Shown: positions 47,425-56,989, counted from the first letter of the stretch. The stretch: 64,000 nt of DNA from an uncultured Porphyromonadaceae bacterium (GCA_902461565.1 CABPYL010000014.1:1-64000), one strand, 5' to 3'. Program-made: numbers and translations. The notes: generated by a model not told the origin, from the letters alone.

Positions 47425-48069
47425 TTATTCTGCCTGCGCAAGGGCGCGCTCGTAGAACTTGCGGATGTCGGTGCGTGTGCTTGCCACGTAGGAGGGATAT
47501 TCGTCGATAATCTCCTTGTATGCGGCTGCCTCGGCCTTGTAGTTCTTCTGTTCGCGGTAAACGTTGGCTTCCTTTATAAGAATGAAGGGAACGATTTCGG
47601 GGTTCTCGTCGGCAGCGCTGATGGCTTTCTTGTAAGCCGAAAGAGCCTGGTCGAGCTGACCGAGGTTCACGTAGCAGTCGCCGGTGAGCGAGTAAACGCC
47701 GGGTTCCGCAACCTCGTCGTCGAGCGAGCAGTCCTCGAGGTACTCGAGAGCTTCCTGATATTTTTCCTGGTTGTACAGGCGAATGCCCATTTCGGCTTTG
47801 GCGCGGTTGCCGCTCTTGTAGCCCATGCCGGCCACTTCCTTGTAGAGTGCTGTTGCAACGCTGTCGTTTGCGGCTGCGTCGGCCTTTGCGATAGCCTCGT
47901 CGGCCTTGCGGCTACCTGCCTGGGCGATGAGAATCCATGCCAATGCTGCAACCACTGCCGCGATAACGACTACCGAGCAGGCCACTAAGGCCTTTTTGTT
48001 AGCTTTTGCCTTTGCAACGATGTCGTCTGCTACTTCGGGCGTCTGCTGTTCCTTTACTTTGTTTTCCAT
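47425..48069 (-). CDS. Membrane-anchored TPR protein (YfgM-like)
   Basis: A 214-residue protein: a charged cytoplasmic N-terminus (residues 1-27), one transmembrane helix (about 28-50, ALVACSVVVIAAVVAALAWI), then a periplasmic TPR region (about 75-205) with units such as AEMGIRLYNQEKYQEALEYL and GQLDQALSAYKKAISAADEN. This layout is that of YfgM-like accessory proteins, associated with the SecYEG translocon and periplasmic chaperones in other bacteria. Function here is inferred only from layout. Confidence 0.8.
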   Translation of the reverse strand: MENKVKEQQTPEVADDIVAKAKANKKALVACSVVVIAAVVAALAWILIAQAGSRKADEAIAKADAAANDSVATALYKEVAGMGYKSGNRAKAEMGIRLYNQEKYQEALEYLEDCSLDDEVAEPGVYSLTGDCYVNLGQLDQALSAYKKAISAADENPEIVPFILIKEANVYREQKNYKAEAAAYKEIIDEYPSYVASTRTDIRKFYERALAQAE

Positions 48070-48193
48070 TGCTATGTCAAGTGTTTATTTATTCGGAAAT
48101 TCATGCGAAATCGCGACATGCCGGGGCATATCTGCGTTTCAAAGTGCAAAAATAGCGTTTATTTTTAAAATCAGAAAATTTCGGACGCTGTTT

Positions 48194-49270
48194 TTAATTA
48201 TTATTGCGATTCCTGGGCTTTTGCGAGGCTATCGAGGCATAAATTGCGTTCAGATCGGCGGCGATGGCATCCGGATAGTACGCTTTGGCACGGAGGGCGG
48301 CTTCGCGGCCCTGGCTCTCCACAAAGGCAGGATTATCCAGATAGCGGCAGATGGCGGCGCCCATAGCGGCAGTGTCGCGCGGCGGCACAAGAGTGCCGTT
48401 TACACCATCGGCAATCAGCTCGGGAATACTGCCAACGGTCGTGGCTATCGACGGCAGGGCATATGTTCCGGCTTCGAGGAGCACCACCGGCAATCCTTCG
48501 AAGTGCGAGGGAAGTATCAGTGCGTCGGCGGCACGCAGTTCGCGGTCCTTGTCCGCGCCGTAGAGCGTGCCTACGTATTGCGCCATATCAGACAGATTGT
48601 GCTCACGTATGTAGCTCTCGAGTTCGGCGGTTTCTCCCGGGCCTGCGAGTTTCAGATGCACGCGGCCGCCAAAGCGGTCGCGGTTCTCCTCAAGAGCTTT
48701 CAGCAGATCGTAGATGCCCTTGTCGGCGCATATCTTGCCTATGAACAGCATGTTGAACCGTCCCGGCACAGGGGTATGCGGCTCCACAGGGCGCTCGGGC
48801 GGCACAACCATGTTGTGCAGAATGTGCACGTCGGGACAGCCGAGATCTTCCGTGAAATATTTTTTCCATACCTCTCCGAGCACCACAACCGAGTCGCATT
48901 TGTGTAGAAAAGCCTTGATATCAGCCTTGTTATGGCTTTCGACGAAATCGCGGAAGCCGCCGGCATGGCAGTGGAAGATAGTGCGGAAGCCGAGAAAGCG
49001 CGCCCAGTCGAGCACTATACGCTTGCGGTAGAACGATTTGCCCATTGCCGAATGCGCATGCACGGCATTGTAGCCCGCCAGCCTGTAAAAAGGCATAAGC
49101 ACAAGGGTCGAAGCAAGCACAAAGGCGCCGGCTATCGAGCCGTGCCGGCTGTTGGTGGGCAGAAAATGGAAATCGGCGAGGGTGCGGCTATATGATTTAA
49201 GAACAGACGAAATTCCGCCTGTAGCCTTGAGCGACGGCCCCGTCATGAGTACGCGCAGTTTCTTTTCCAT
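48194..49270 (-). CDS. Glycosyltransferase family 4 protein
   Basis: A 358-residue GT-B glycosyltransferase. The N-terminal domain starts with the glycine-rich SLKATGGISSVLKS, and the C-terminal nucleotide-sugar domain has FIGKICADKGIYDLLKAL and the catalytic EX7E region ILPSHFEGLPVVLLEAG. It should transfer a sugar to a cell-surface glycan (capsule, O-antigen or exopolysaccharide); donor and acceptor cannot be read from sequence. It is a lone GT gene with no surrounding biosynthetic cluster. An inverted repeat TTAACG...CGTTAA (49279-49300) separates it from the divergent cdd gene. Confidence 0.92.
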   Translation of the reverse strand: MEKKLRVLMTGPSLKATGGISSVLKSYSRTLADFHFLPTNSRHGSIAGAFVLASTLVLMPFYRLAGYNAVHAHSAMGKSFYRKRIVLDWARFLGFRTIFHCHAGGFRDFVESHNKADIKAFLHKCDSVVVLGEVWKKYFTEDLGCPDVHILHNMVVPPERPVEPHTPVPGRFNMLFIGKICADKGIYDLLKALEENRDRFGGRVHLKLAGPGETAELESYIREHNLSDMAQYVGTLYGADKDRELRAADALILPSHFEGLPVVLLEAGTYALPSIATTVGSIPELIADGVNGTLVPPRDTAAMGAAICRYLDNPAFVESQGREAALRAKAYYPDAIAADLNAIYASIASQKPRNRNNN

Positions 49271-49333
49271 GCCTTATTAACGCATGTGCACACGTTAAAT
49301 TGTGTAAAGACACCGTATTTGGTATTTTTTCGC

Positions 49334-49341
49334 TAACTTTG
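49334..49341 (+). promoter_or_regulatory. -7 element of the cdd promoter
   Basis: TAACTTTG, perfect TAnnTTTG, 20 nt before ATG 49361; no canonical -33 box. An inverted repeat TTAACG (49279-49284) / CGTTAA (49295-49300) lies upstream. Confidence 0.55.
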
Positions 49342-49360
49342 CAGAAAGAAAGCAACCGCT

Positions 49361-49834
49361 ATGAATGATATCGAGATAATTACCCGCCTGCGATCGGCGA
49401 GCTACTCCGAACTATCGGACACCGACCGTTCGCTTGTCGACGCTGCCCGCGCCATGACGGCCAAATCGTATGCTCCCTACAGCCACTTCCATGTAGGTGC
49501 TGCTATCTTGCTTGACAACGGCGAGATTGTTACCGGTGCAAATCAGGAAAACGCCGCCTATCCCTCGGGCACATGCGCCGAACGCTCGGCATGTTTCTGG
49601 GCCGGCGCCAACTATCCTCAGGCAAAGTTCGAGAAGATAGCCATAGCAGCCGTCGGCACCGACGGCAAAGAAGTGGCAGAACCATGCGCGCCCTGCGGCG
49701 CCTGCCGGCAGGCGTTGCTCGAATACGAGAAGCTGGCCGGCCATCCCGTACAGCTACTCCTTGTCGGCAGCGATGCAATCTATATCCTTCCCTCGGTGCA
49801 GTCCACCCTGCCCCTCGCTTTCAGTGAATTTTAA
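49361..49834 (+). CDS. cdd: Cytidine deaminase
   Basis: A 157-residue pyrimidine-salvage enzyme converting cytidine/deoxycytidine to uridine/deoxyuridine. The zinc-binding and catalytic motif [10 protein letters not shown] (Cys and Glu) and [10 protein letters not shown] (two Cys) are intact; [20 protein letters not shown] is the substrate-binding region. The small size is that of the tetrameric type. tyrS follows after 19 nt and is likely co-transcribed. Confidence 0.95.
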   Translation: MNDIEIITRLRSASYSELSDTDRSLVDAARAMTAKSYAPYSHFHVGAAILLDNGEIVTGANQENAAYPSGTCAERSACFWAGANYPQAKFEKIAIAAVGTDGKEVAEPCAPCGACRQALLEYEKLAGHPVQLLLVGSDAIYILPSVQSTLPLAFSEF

Positions 49835-49853
49835 ACCCTCATCATATACTCCA

Positions 49854-51152
49854 ATGGACTTTATAGAAGAACTTACATGGCGCGGCATGGTGCACAACGT
49901 GATGCCCGGCACTGCCGAGGAAATGCGCAAGGGCATGACCACCGGTTATCTCGGTATCGACCCCACCGCCGACAGCCTCCACATAGGCCACCTTGTAGGC
50001 GTGATGATGCTTAAACATCTCCAGCGCTGCGGCCACAAACCAATCGCACTCGTAGGCGGTGCCACCGGCATGATAGGCGACCCCTCCATGAAGAGCCAGG
50101 AACGCAAGCTGCTCGACGAGGACACCCTCCGCCACAACCAGGAAGCCATCAAGAAACAGCTCGCCAAATTCCTCGACTTCGATTCCGACGCGCCCAACGC
50201 CGCCGTACTGGTCAATAACTACGACTGGATGAAGAACTTCTCGTTCCTCGAGTTCATCCGCGACGTAGGCAAACTCATCACCGTGAACTACATGATGGCA
50301 AAGGATTCCGTCAAGAAACGCCTGCAGGGCACCGAGACGGGACAGCAGGGCATGTCATTCACCGAATTCAGCTACCAGCTCGTCCAGGGATACGACTTCC
50401 TGCACCTCTACCAGGACATGGGCTGCCGCCTGCAGATCGGTGGTTCCGACCAGTGGGGCAACATCACCACCGGCACCGAACTTATCCGACGCACCCTCGG
50501 CGGAGAGGCTTTCGCTCTCACCTGCCCTCTGATCACCAAAGCCGACGGCACCAAGTTCGGCAAAACCGAGAGCGGTAACGTGTGGCTCGATCCCAAACGC
50601 ACTTCGCCCTATAAATTCTACCAGTTCTGGCTCAACGTGGCCGACGACGACGCCGAACGCTACATAAAAATCTTCACTACCCTGTCGAAAGAGGAAATCG
50701 ACGCCCTGATTGAAGAACACCGCGCCGATCCCGGACGACGCGTGCTGCAGCGCCGTCTGGCGCAGGAACTTACCACAATGGTACACAGCGCCGACGACCT
50801 CAAGGCAGCCGAGGAAGCATCGCAGATTCTGTTCAGCAACAAGGCCGCCGAAACACTCCACAACATCGACGAGACTACCCTGCTCGACGTTTTCGAAGGC
50901 GTTCCGCAGTTCGAGGTGAGCCGAGCCGACATCGAGGCCGGTATACGTCTGGCCGATCTGCTTGTAGAAAAAGCTCCGGTATTCCCCTCCAAAGCCGAGA
51001 TGCGCAAACTGGTGCAGCAGGGTGGCTTCTCTGTCAACAAAGAGAAAGTAGCCGATCCTATGGCCGTGGCGAGCACCGATATGCTGCTGAACGACAAATA
51101 TATTATCGTTCAGCGCGGCAAAAAACAGTATTATCTTCTTATAGTACGCTGA
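49854..51152 (+). CDS. tyrS: Tyrosyl-tRNA synthetase
   Basis: A 432-residue class I synthetase that charges tRNA-Tyr. The HIGH motif appears as [10 protein letters not shown] and the KMSKS equivalent as KFGKTESGN; the tyrosine-binding [20 protein letters not shown] segment and a C-terminal S4-like RNA-binding domain (about 365-432, ending [10 protein letters not shown]) complete it. ATG 49854 ([11 protein letters not shown]) is the standard start; upstream in-frame codons lie inside cdd. The DUF2007 gene starts 1 nt after its stop. Confidence 0.97.
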   Translation: MDFIEELTWRGMVHNVMPGTAEEMRKGMTTGYLGIDPTADSLHIGHLVGVMMLKHLQRCGHKPIALVGGATGMIGDPSMKSQERKLLDEDTLRHNQEAIKKQLAKFLDFDSDAPNAAVLVNNYDWMKNFSFLEFIRDVGKLITVNYMMAKDSVKKRLQGTETGQQGMSFTEFSYQLVQGYDFLHLYQDMGCRLQIGGSDQWGNITTGTELIRRTLGGEAFALTCPLITKADGTKFGKTESGNVWLDPKRTSPYKFYQFWLNVADDDAERYIKIFTTLSKEEIDALIEEHRADPGRRVLQRRLAQELTTMVHSADDLKAAEEASQILFSNKAAETLHNIDETTLLDVFEGVPQFEVSRADIEAGIRLADLLVEKAPVFPSKAEMRKLVQQGGFSVNKEKVADPMAVASTDMLLNDKYIIVQRGKKQYYLLIVR

Positions 51153-51153
51153 T

Positions 51154-51372
51154 ATGGCAAACGATTTTGTTACCGCAGCCGAGTTCTCCAACGAACAGGA
51201 GGCATCCATCGCCGCAGGAATGTTGAAAAACAACGGTGTGGATGCCGTAGTGGACAGCAGCTATATGTCCACTCTCTATGGCGCAGGAAGCACTTGGGCG
51301 CCCGTGCGTGTCCTTGTACCATCCGACAAGCTCAACGAAGCCATCGCCCTCCTCAAGAATCACCTGGACTGA
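51154..51372 (+). CDS. Small DUF2007-type protein
   Basis: A 72-residue protein with the DUF2007 pattern: FVTAAEFSNEQEASIAAGML, a VDAVVDSSYMST segment, the small-residue loop YGAGSTWAPVRVLVP and a C-terminal helix ALLKNHLD. DUF2007 is a small ferredoxin-like fold proposed to bind signalling partners, function unproven. It begins 1 nt after tyrS, so it is translationally coupled. A 12-bp hairpin (51384-51416) with no T run separates it from lepB. Confidence 0.85.
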   Translation: MANDFVTAAEFSNEQEASIAAGMLKNNGVDAVVDSSYMSTLYGAGSTWAPVRVLVPSDKLNEAIALLKNHLD

Positions 51373-51440
51373 CCGGAAACTGTTGTTGCTGATGTTCCGA
51401 AAGCACGTCAGCAACAGCATTCGATTTAATATTTTTAATT

Positions 51441-52934
51441 ATGCCAGAAAACGACATAGCCGAAACAAAAAAGAGTTTCGCACAGGATTTTGTACAAAGG
51501 ATAAAAGCCACAAAGAAAACACGATGGATCCGTTTCGGCATCGTGCTTGCGCTCTTTTTGGCCTGGTGCGTGTGGATGCGTACCTGGTGGTTGGCGCTGT
51601 TCGCTTTCCTGCTGTTCGACATTTATATTACCGGCTACATTCCATTCACATGGTGGAAAAAAAGCAAGAACAAGACCGTCCGTACGGTCATGAGCTGGGT
51701 AGATGCCATCGTGTATGCCCTCATCCTTGTGTTCTTCATCTTCCCTTTCGTGGGGCAGAATTACCAGATACCCTCCAGCTCGCTTGAAAAAACCCTCCTG
51801 ACGGGCGACTATCTGTGGGTAAATAAATTTGTGTACGGACCCCGCGTTCCTATGACGCCCGTGCATTTCCCCTTGGTGCACAACAACTTTATGGGCATCA
51901 AGAGCTACCTCGACTCGCCTTCCGTACCTTACCGCCGCCTTGCCGGCCTGCGCGATGTTGAAGAAGGCGACATCGTGGTGTTCAACTTCCCCGCAGGTGA
52001 TACCGTGGCCACCAATTTCGAGGAATCTCCCCGCTACTACGAAACACTCGTGCGCGAGTATGGCCGCGACGCAATCAAGGCCAACAAGGATGTGTTCGGC
52101 GATGTTATCTATCGCCCTGTCGACCGCCGCACGCACTTCGTGAAACGCGCCGTGGGCCTGCCAGGGCAACGCCTGCGCATAGCCAATGATACCCTGTACA
52201 TCGACGGCGTGGCACGCGAGTTCCCCGAAAACGTGCAGTTCAACTACATTTTCACCTCGCCGGCACCCATCACCGCCGAACGTCTGCGCCAGCTCGGTAT
52301 CACCGGAAGCGATGTTTCCGAATACGCTCCCGGCACACAGTCGCACGCCAATCTGCTATCGTTCTTCCCCGGGGCTTCGGCATCCTCCACGGTATACGTG
52401 GCACCCCTGACATCCGCCATGATTGACGAGATGACAGCCGCAGGCGAAATCACCGGCATTCTCAAGTTCCGCGAGGTGCTGAAATATTTCACCGACGGCA
52501 GCGCAAACGCCGACATCTTCCCATTCGGAAGCGACGCCGACTGGACTCTTTCCGACTACGGCGGCAAGGATGGCCTGTACATTCCGCGCAAGGGCTCCAC
52601 AATTACCCTGAATCCTTACAGCTGGAAGATCTACAACCGCGTCATTCGCAACTACGAAGGACATGCCGACGCATATCTGGACGAGGCCACGGGCAAGGTG
52701 ATTATCGACGGAAAACCGGCCGATTACTATACCTTCGCGATGGACTATTACTTTATGATGGGCGATAACCGCGACCTCTCGCAGGACTCGCGCTTCTGGG
52801 GTTTCGTTCCCGAGGACCATATTGTGGGCACACCCATGATTGTGCTGATATCATTCGACCGCGACCGCGGTCTCTTCGACGGCAAGATACGCTTCAACCG
52901 CATCCTGCGCGATGCCAATCCCGACAAAAAGTGA
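51441..52934 (+). CDS. lepB: Signal peptidase I
   Basis: A 497-residue membrane protease that removes signal peptides from exported proteins. N-terminal hydrophobic segments occur at about 32-60 and 85-105. The catalytic Ser is Ser114 in QIPSSSLEKTLL (SxxxxTL pattern), the general base Lys235 is in HFVKRAVGLPGQ, and box E is MMGDNRDLSQDSRFWGFVPE near residue 435. It is longer than E. coli LepB (324 residues) because of inserts between the conserved boxes, usual in Bacteroidetes. This window encodes many signal-peptide proteins, its natural substrates. The next gene overlaps its stop (GTGA). Confidence 0.95.
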   Translation: MPENDIAETKKSFAQDFVQRIKATKKTRWIRFGIVLALFLAWCVWMRTWWLALFAFLLFDIYITGYIPFTWWKKSKNKTVRTVMSWVDAIVYALILVFFIFPFVGQNYQIPSSSLEKTLLTGDYLWVNKFVYGPRVPMTPVHFPLVHNNFMGIKSYLDSPSVPYRRLAGLRDVEEGDIVVFNFPAGDTVATNFEESPRYYETLVREYGRDAIKANKDVFGDVIYRPVDRRTHFVKRAVGLPGQRLRIANDTLYIDGVAREFPENVQFNYIFTSPAPITAERLRQLGITGSDVSEYAPGTQSHANLLSFFPGASASSTVYVAPLTSAMIDEMTAAGEITGILKFREVLKYFTDGSANADIFPFGSDADWTLSDYGGKDGLYIPRKGSTITLNPYSWKIYNRVIRNYEGHADAYLDEATGKVIIDGKPADYYTFAMDYYFMMGDNRDLSQDSRFWGFVPEDHIVGTPMIVLISFDRDRGLFDGKIRFNRILRDANPDKK

Positions 52935-53521
52935 GCAGAGCTCCGTTGGCCGTGCTGCCCCCACGCCTGTTCGCCGCATCGGAGTACTACGACGTCATGT
53001 CGCGCTATCAGGCTGTGTACATCGATTACGGCATGCGCTATAACAAACGCGACAAGGCCGTACACCGCTACGACATTGCCGACACTCGCGGACGCCTCGC
53101 GCTTACGGTGCCCGTGAGCCGTCCCGAGGGATTCTCCTCGGGCTGCCTGCGGTGGTGCGATGTTACGGTATCGGCTCACGGCAGATGGTGGGAGGTACAG
53201 CCGGTGGCTCTCGAATCGGCCTACGGAGGCACGCCCTTCTTCGAATATTACATCGACCGCCTGATGCCACTGTTTGCGCCACGTACGCCCGGAAACGATG
53301 AAACGATAACTTCTCTGTGCCGACGCGCCGACGCGGCTATACGCGCGATTTTAGGCCTCAAAACATATATCCTCGCCGAACTTCCCGACGGTGTCCCCTT
53401 CGATGATTACCGTACTGCCCCGATGCCCGCTCCCGCACCTTACAGGCAGTTGCGTCAGGCCGACCTTGGATTCATTTCGGGACTGTCGGTACTCGACCGC
53501 ATTTTCAACACGGGCCGCTGA
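52931..53521 (+). CDS. WbqC-family protein
   Basis: A 196-residue protein of the WbqC family, often near polysaccharide or aminosugar genes and of unproven function. The start GTG at 52931 overlaps the lepB stop (GTGA), so it is coupled to lepB. Features: AVLPPRLFAASEYYDVMSRY at the N-terminus, RYDIADTRGRLALTVPVSR and TPFFEYYIDRLMPLF in the middle, and KTYILAELPDG near residue 145. I see no catalytic signature. Confidence 0.78.
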   Translation: MSRAPLAVLPPRLFAASEYYDVMSRYQAVYIDYGMRYNKRDKAVHRYDIADTRGRLALTVPVSRPEGFSSGCLRWCDVTVSAHGRWWEVQPVALESAYGGTPFFEYYIDRLMPLFAPRTPGNDETITSLCRRADAAIRAILGLKTYILAELPDGVPFDDYRTAPMPAPAPYRQLRQADLGFISGLSVLDRIFNTGR

Positions 53522-53543
53522 CGGCTCCGAAAAACCATAAGCG

Positions 53544-54311
53544 ATGCAGAACAAAACTATCTTCATTACCGGCGGCGCCACCGGCATCGGTGCCGCTACC
53601 GTGCGTAAATTCATTGCCGAAGGCTGGAACGTCGGTTTTATGGACTTCAACAGCGTGGTAAGCGAGCGCCTTGCAGAAGAAATCGGCGAGCCCGACCGCC
53701 TGTTGTTCACCGCCGGCGACACACGTCGCCGCGAGCACATCCATGCCGCCGTACAGGCAACGGTAGAACGCTTCGGCGCGCTGGACTCTGTATTTGCCAA
53801 CGCCGGCATACACCGCCGCAACACCATACTGGATATTTCCGACGAAGAACTGAAACAGGTTATCGACACCAACATATACGGCACCGTCAACACCCTCCGC
53901 GAGGCTGTACCGCACATCATCCGCGCAGGAGGAGGTTCGGTTGTTATCAACGCCTCCGACCAGTGGTATGTCGGCAAGGCCCACAGCTTCGCCTACGGCC
54001 TGACAAAAGGCGCACTGGGCCAGATTACACGCAGCCTGTCCATCGACCTGGGACCGCACAACATCCGCGTGAACGCCGTATGTCCCGGCACAATCCACAC
54101 TCCCCTGGTCGACGCGCTTTTCGAGAAATTTGCCGAGACCGATGGCAAGACCATTGATGAATACTGGCAGGAAGAAAACGCCCTCTACGCACGCGGCAGT
54201 GTGGGAAAGCCGGAGGAAGTGGCCGAACTGGTATTCTTCCTCGCAAGCGACAAAGCCTCGTTCTGCACCGGAGGCCACTATCTTGTAGACGGCGGCCTCG
54301 TTGCCAGATAG
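53544..54311 (+). CDS. Short-chain dehydrogenase/reductase (SDR)
   Basis: A 255-residue NAD(P)-dependent oxidoreductase of the classical SDR family. The cofactor motif is ITGGATGIGAATV, FANAGIH is the structural NAG motif, the catalytic tyrosine-lysine pair is YGLTK, and NASDQ gives the catalytic serine. The ending GGHYLVDGGLVAR is standard. The substrate (sugar, alcohol or keto acid) cannot be deduced from sequence; FabG- and GDH-like relatives look alike. It follows the WbqC gene by 22 nt and a metallophosphoesterase comes after it. Confidence 0.92.
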   Translation: MQNKTIFITGGATGIGAATVRKFIAEGWNVGFMDFNSVVSERLAEEIGEPDRLLFTAGDTRRREHIHAAVQATVERFGALDSVFANAGIHRRNTILDISDEELKQVIDTNIYGTVNTLREAVPHIIRAGGGSVVINASDQWYVGKAHSFAYGLTKGALGQITRSLSIDLGPHNIRVNAVCPGTIHTPLVDALFEKFAETDGKTIDEYWQEENALYARGSVGKPEEVAELVFFLASDKASFCTGGHYLVDGGLVAR

Positions 54312-54345
54312 ATATTCATCACACCCGCATATAGATATCATTATC

Positions 54346-55416
54346 ATGAAAAAGCTATTCGCCACAATCGCTGCCGTCGGTGTATGCGTGTGCGCCTTCG
54401 CTCAAGACCGCGCCGACCGCCAACAACTCGACAACCCCGGGTCGTTCACTATGATACTGCTCGGCGATCCTCAGGGATATATCAAATACGACATCAATCA
54501 GCCGCTCTTCGAGCTGCAGACCGCGTGGATTGCAGACAACATAGACAATCTCAACATAAAGGCCGTTCTATGCACAGGCGACCTTGTCGAACAGAACGAC
54601 AACCTCGTCCGCAACAGGAAAATGCTCAACCAGACCTCCCGCGAAATGTGGCAGGAAGTGTCGCGGGCTTTCGGGCGCCTCGACAATAAGGTCCCTTACA
54701 TTATATCTGCCGGAAACCATGAATACGGATACCGCCACTCCGAAAACGGGAATACTCATTTCCCTGAGTATTTCCCCATAGAACGCAATAAGGCGTGGTA
54801 CGACTGCGCCGTAGCCGTATTTCCCAATCGGTCGGGAGTTGAATCGCTCGAGAACGCAGCGTTCGAATTCGAAACACCCTCGTGGGGAAAAATTCTTGTG
54901 ATATGTAACGAATTCGCACCCCGTGATGAAGTACTTGCCTGGACAGCCTCTTTGGCGGACAGCGACCGTTACAAGGACCATAAAGTTATCTATATGACAC
55001 ACTCTCTGCTTGAGGAGCGTACCGCCAGTTATACCGACAACGAGCCTTACACGATATCCCCGCGCAACTGGGGTAAACAGGTGTGGGAGAAACTGCTCAA
55101 ACCATCCAGAAACATAGTCCTCGCCATCTGCGGACACACCGGACACCCCGGCGACTTCGAGGATTCTGTAGCATATCGTGTAGATGATAATTCGATAGGC
55201 AAAGGCCTGCATCAGATGATGTTCAATGTACAGGTACTCGGCGGTGGATGGGAAGGAAACGGCGGCGACGGCTGGCTCCGTATTCTCGAATTCAAACCGG
55301 ATGGAAAGACAATATCCGTAAAAACATATTCGCCCCTTTTCGGAATCTCCAACGCTACCAAACACCTGGCCCACCGCACCGGCGCATGCGACCGGTTCGA
55401 CATCGTTGTGGAATAG
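54346..55416 (+). CDS. Secreted calcineurin-like metallophosphoesterase
   Basis: A 356-residue exported enzyme (signal peptide ending CAFAQD). Metal-binding motifs of the family are in order: GDPQGYI, TGDLVEQND, AGNHEYGY, MTHSLL and CGHTGHPG. These coordinate two metal ions for phosphoester hydrolysis in the periplasm or at the surface; the substrate is unknown (phosphate scavenging or nucleotide breakdown are typical). ATG 54346 starts a good signal peptide; the in-frame codons upstream overlap the previous gene. It ends the plus-strand operon that begins at cdd. Confidence 0.87.
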   Translation: MKKLFATIAAVGVCVCAFAQDRADRQQLDNPGSFTMILLGDPQGYIKYDINQPLFELQTAWIADNIDNLNIKAVLCTGDLVEQNDNLVRNRKMLNQTSREMWQEVSRAFGRLDNKVPYIISAGNHEYGYRHSENGNTHFPEYFPIERNKAWYDCAVAVFPNRSGVESLENAAFEFETPSWGKILVICNEFAPRDEVLAWTASLADSDRYKDHKVIYMTHSLLEERTASYTDNEPYTISPRNWGKQVWEKLLKPSRNIVLAICGHTGHPGDFEDSVAYRVDDNSIGKGLHQMMFNVQVLGGGWEGNGGDGWLRILEFKPDGKTISVKTYSPLFGISNATKHLAHRTGACDRFDIVVE

Positions 55417-55437
55417 AACCATAGGATATAATCACAC

Positions 55438-55470
55438 GCATGGCCACTGTCTTGCGGACGGTGGCCATGC
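55438..55470 (+). terminator. Terminator-like hairpin after the metallophosphoesterase gene
   Basis: GCATGGCCAC (55438-55447) pairs with GTGGCCATGC (55461-55470), and the stem continues inward with a G-T wobble and GTC/GAC. No T run. The 164-nt gap beyond (to 55580) holds no convincing gene. Confidence 0.65.
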
Positions 55471-55580
55471 GGCTATGTAACCGGAGAGAACAATGGTTAT
55501 AATGGCAGTAAAGGATTCAGATAAGCTCGGATATATTAAGAGACCTTAGGTTATAATGTCGTAGCGGCTACATGGTCGGG

Positions 55581-56234
55581 CTATCTAAGACTGCGGAACA
55601 GGGAATCGGCCTCCTGCCGGTGGTCGCCTTCGATAGTTCTGAACTGTTCGAGGTATTCGAGGGCCGTTGTGGTATCGCCCATAGCGACAAGTACCTGTAT
55701 ACGGTACCAGCGCAAGTTATAGAGATCCATTTCGGCAATCTGTTTCTTATATTCTTCGCGTTCGGTGGGAGCCTGCAGCGCCTCTATCGCTGCAATCTCA
55801 CCGGAACACTCACCTATCAGCATCTCAATGCGTTCGGCAGCTCCTTTAAAGTCGCCGCTCGCAACGCAGCTGTCCGGACCGGCGAATCCGGATGCCGAAC
55901 GGAACACCGCAGATGCGGCAACGCCCGGACGAAGCATATTTTCCTCCGAATTGTATTTATGAGGGACACCGACAAGAATGCAGGCAAGTACGCTCGCTGC
56001 GGCACCAGCACCAATCCACAACCTGCGGCGACGTGCGCGACGGTATTCGGCATCCCACATAGACATCTGACCGTATTTGCTGCGGCGGCGCTTCAGTGAA
56101 TCGGCAATCGCAATGGTCAGTTCGTAGTCCTTGCGCAGCCTTTCGTCGGTACGCAAATCATCTTCGAAACATATCCGCTCGTCGGAATCCATTTCGTTGC
56201 GCACATATCGGTCGATTCTGTCCTGCATAGTCAT
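55581..56234 (-). CDS. Anti-sigma-like single-pass membrane protein
   Basis: A 217-residue protein. The cytoplasmic N-terminus (1-72) matches the opening of anti-sigma proteins of this phylum: IDRYVRNEMDSDERICFEDD, followed by LRKDYELTIAIADSL. One transmembrane helix (about 73-92, WIGAGAAASVLACILVGV) is followed by a periplasmic C-terminus of ~125 residues with helical, TPR-like repeats (GDFKGAAERIEMLIGE, WYRIQVLVAMGDTTTALEYL). No zinc-binding HxxxCxxC is visible, so it is anti-sigma-like by layout rather than by zinc finger. It lies 140 nt downstream of the ECF sigma gene, in the same direction. The obvious inference is that it holds the sigma factor at the membrane. Confidence 0.72.
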   Translation of the reverse strand: MTMQDRIDRYVRNEMDSDERICFEDDLRTDERLRKDYELTIAIADSLKRRRSKYGQMSMWDAEYRRARRRRLWIGAGAAASVLACILVGVPHKYNSEENMLRPGVAASAVFRSASGFAGPDSCVASGDFKGAAERIEMLIGECSGEIAAIEALQAPTEREEYKKQIAEMDLYNLRWYRIQVLVAMGDTTTALEYLEQFRTIEGDHRQEADSLFRSLR

Positions 56235-56374
56235 AATAATCGCTCTATACTCTTAATGACAAAATCCCCGAAAAGTAACCCTTAATAAATATTAAAAAAA
56301 TCCAACAAGGTTGTCTACTTCCAGAGAGAGAATAAGATAATGCGCGCAGTGCGTACATTATTAGGTAGACATAT
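56235..56374 (-). other. Structured gap between sigma and anti-sigma-like genes
   Basis: 140 nt with nested inverted repeats: TGTCTAC (56312-56318) with GTAGACA (56364-56370), and inside it TAATG/CATTA around 56338-56360. A T run lies on the minus strand near 56301-56295. It may be an attenuator or processing site that separates sigma from anti-sigma expression; coordinates of the arms are approximate. Confidence 0.5.
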
Positions 56375-56986
56375 TTACGCCAGGGCGGTGAGGACGAGCT
56401 GTTTTAGGCGCCCTATGCACTTCGATTTACTGGATTTAAGACCGGTGATGGTCTGGCGCATGCCGCGGATGCTGATTATCTCGGCGAGGCTGCGGCCATC
56501 CACATAGAAAAGTGTAAGAATCTGCTTGCATGCCGGCGGCAACCTGTCTATGCACATGTCAACCACCTGACGACGATAACTGTCGTCGGTAACGTCCTCG
56601 GCCACGCCGGAAACGATTTCGAGCGGTACTTTCCGCTCCACAGGCGCTTCTCTGCGACATTGCTCGAGGTTTTTGTTGCGGGCCACTGCAACAATATATG
56701 TGGCCAGCGACGACCGCATCGGCCCGCGGCAACCGTCGCGGTCCTCACACCACACCTCGCCGCCGTTTAGAAAGATACGCCCGTTCTCCACATTCGTCCA
56801 CAGCACAAACAATGCGTCATGAAACAAATCCTCCGGCTGCTCTGCACTCTCGCCCGACACAGAAATCACTCCGCCGCTGTTTTTCATGAAGTATGCGCGC
56901 ATCTGGCGGTAAAAATTTCTGATTGCCTTCTTGTCGTCGGCAAGAAACGCTTCAATAGCCTCGCGGTCGGTGATTTTCTTTGTCAT
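56375..56986 (-). CDS. ECF-type RNA polymerase sigma factor
   Basis: A 203-residue sigma-70 family factor. Region 2 (about 15-115) is recognisable as AIRNFYRQMRAYFMKNSG, EQPEDLFHDALFVLWTNVEN and ATYIVAVARNKNLEQCRRE; region 4 (about 145-200) as CIDRLPPACKQILTLFYVDG and SLAEIISIRGMRQTITGLKS, a helix-turn-helix. No sigma region 1 or 3, as in ECF factors. It starts 3 nt after the TPR-CHAT protease stop (56990), so it is translated with it, and an anti-sigma-like membrane protein follows. This links the proteases to transcription control. Confidence 0.88.
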   Translation of the reverse strand: MTKKITDREAIEAFLADDKKAIRNFYRQMRAYFMKNSGGVISVSGESAEQPEDLFHDALFVLWTNVENGRIFLNGGEVWCEDRDGCRGPMRSSLATYIVAVARNKNLEQCRREAPVERKVPLEIVSGVAEDVTDDSYRRQVVDMCIDRLPPACKQILTLFYVDGRSLAEIISIRGMRQTITGLKSSKSKCIGRLKQLVLTALA

Positions 56987-56989
56987 GTA

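Noticed and set aside
55417..55580. Possible tRNA or small RNA gene after the metallophosphoesterase
   Set aside because: Only a terminator-like hairpin is visible; no cloverleaf and no promoter match.
55572..56099. 175-codon plus-strand frame
   Set aside because: Antisense of the anti-sigma-like gene; that strand has the transmembrane helix and the anti-sigma-type N-terminus.
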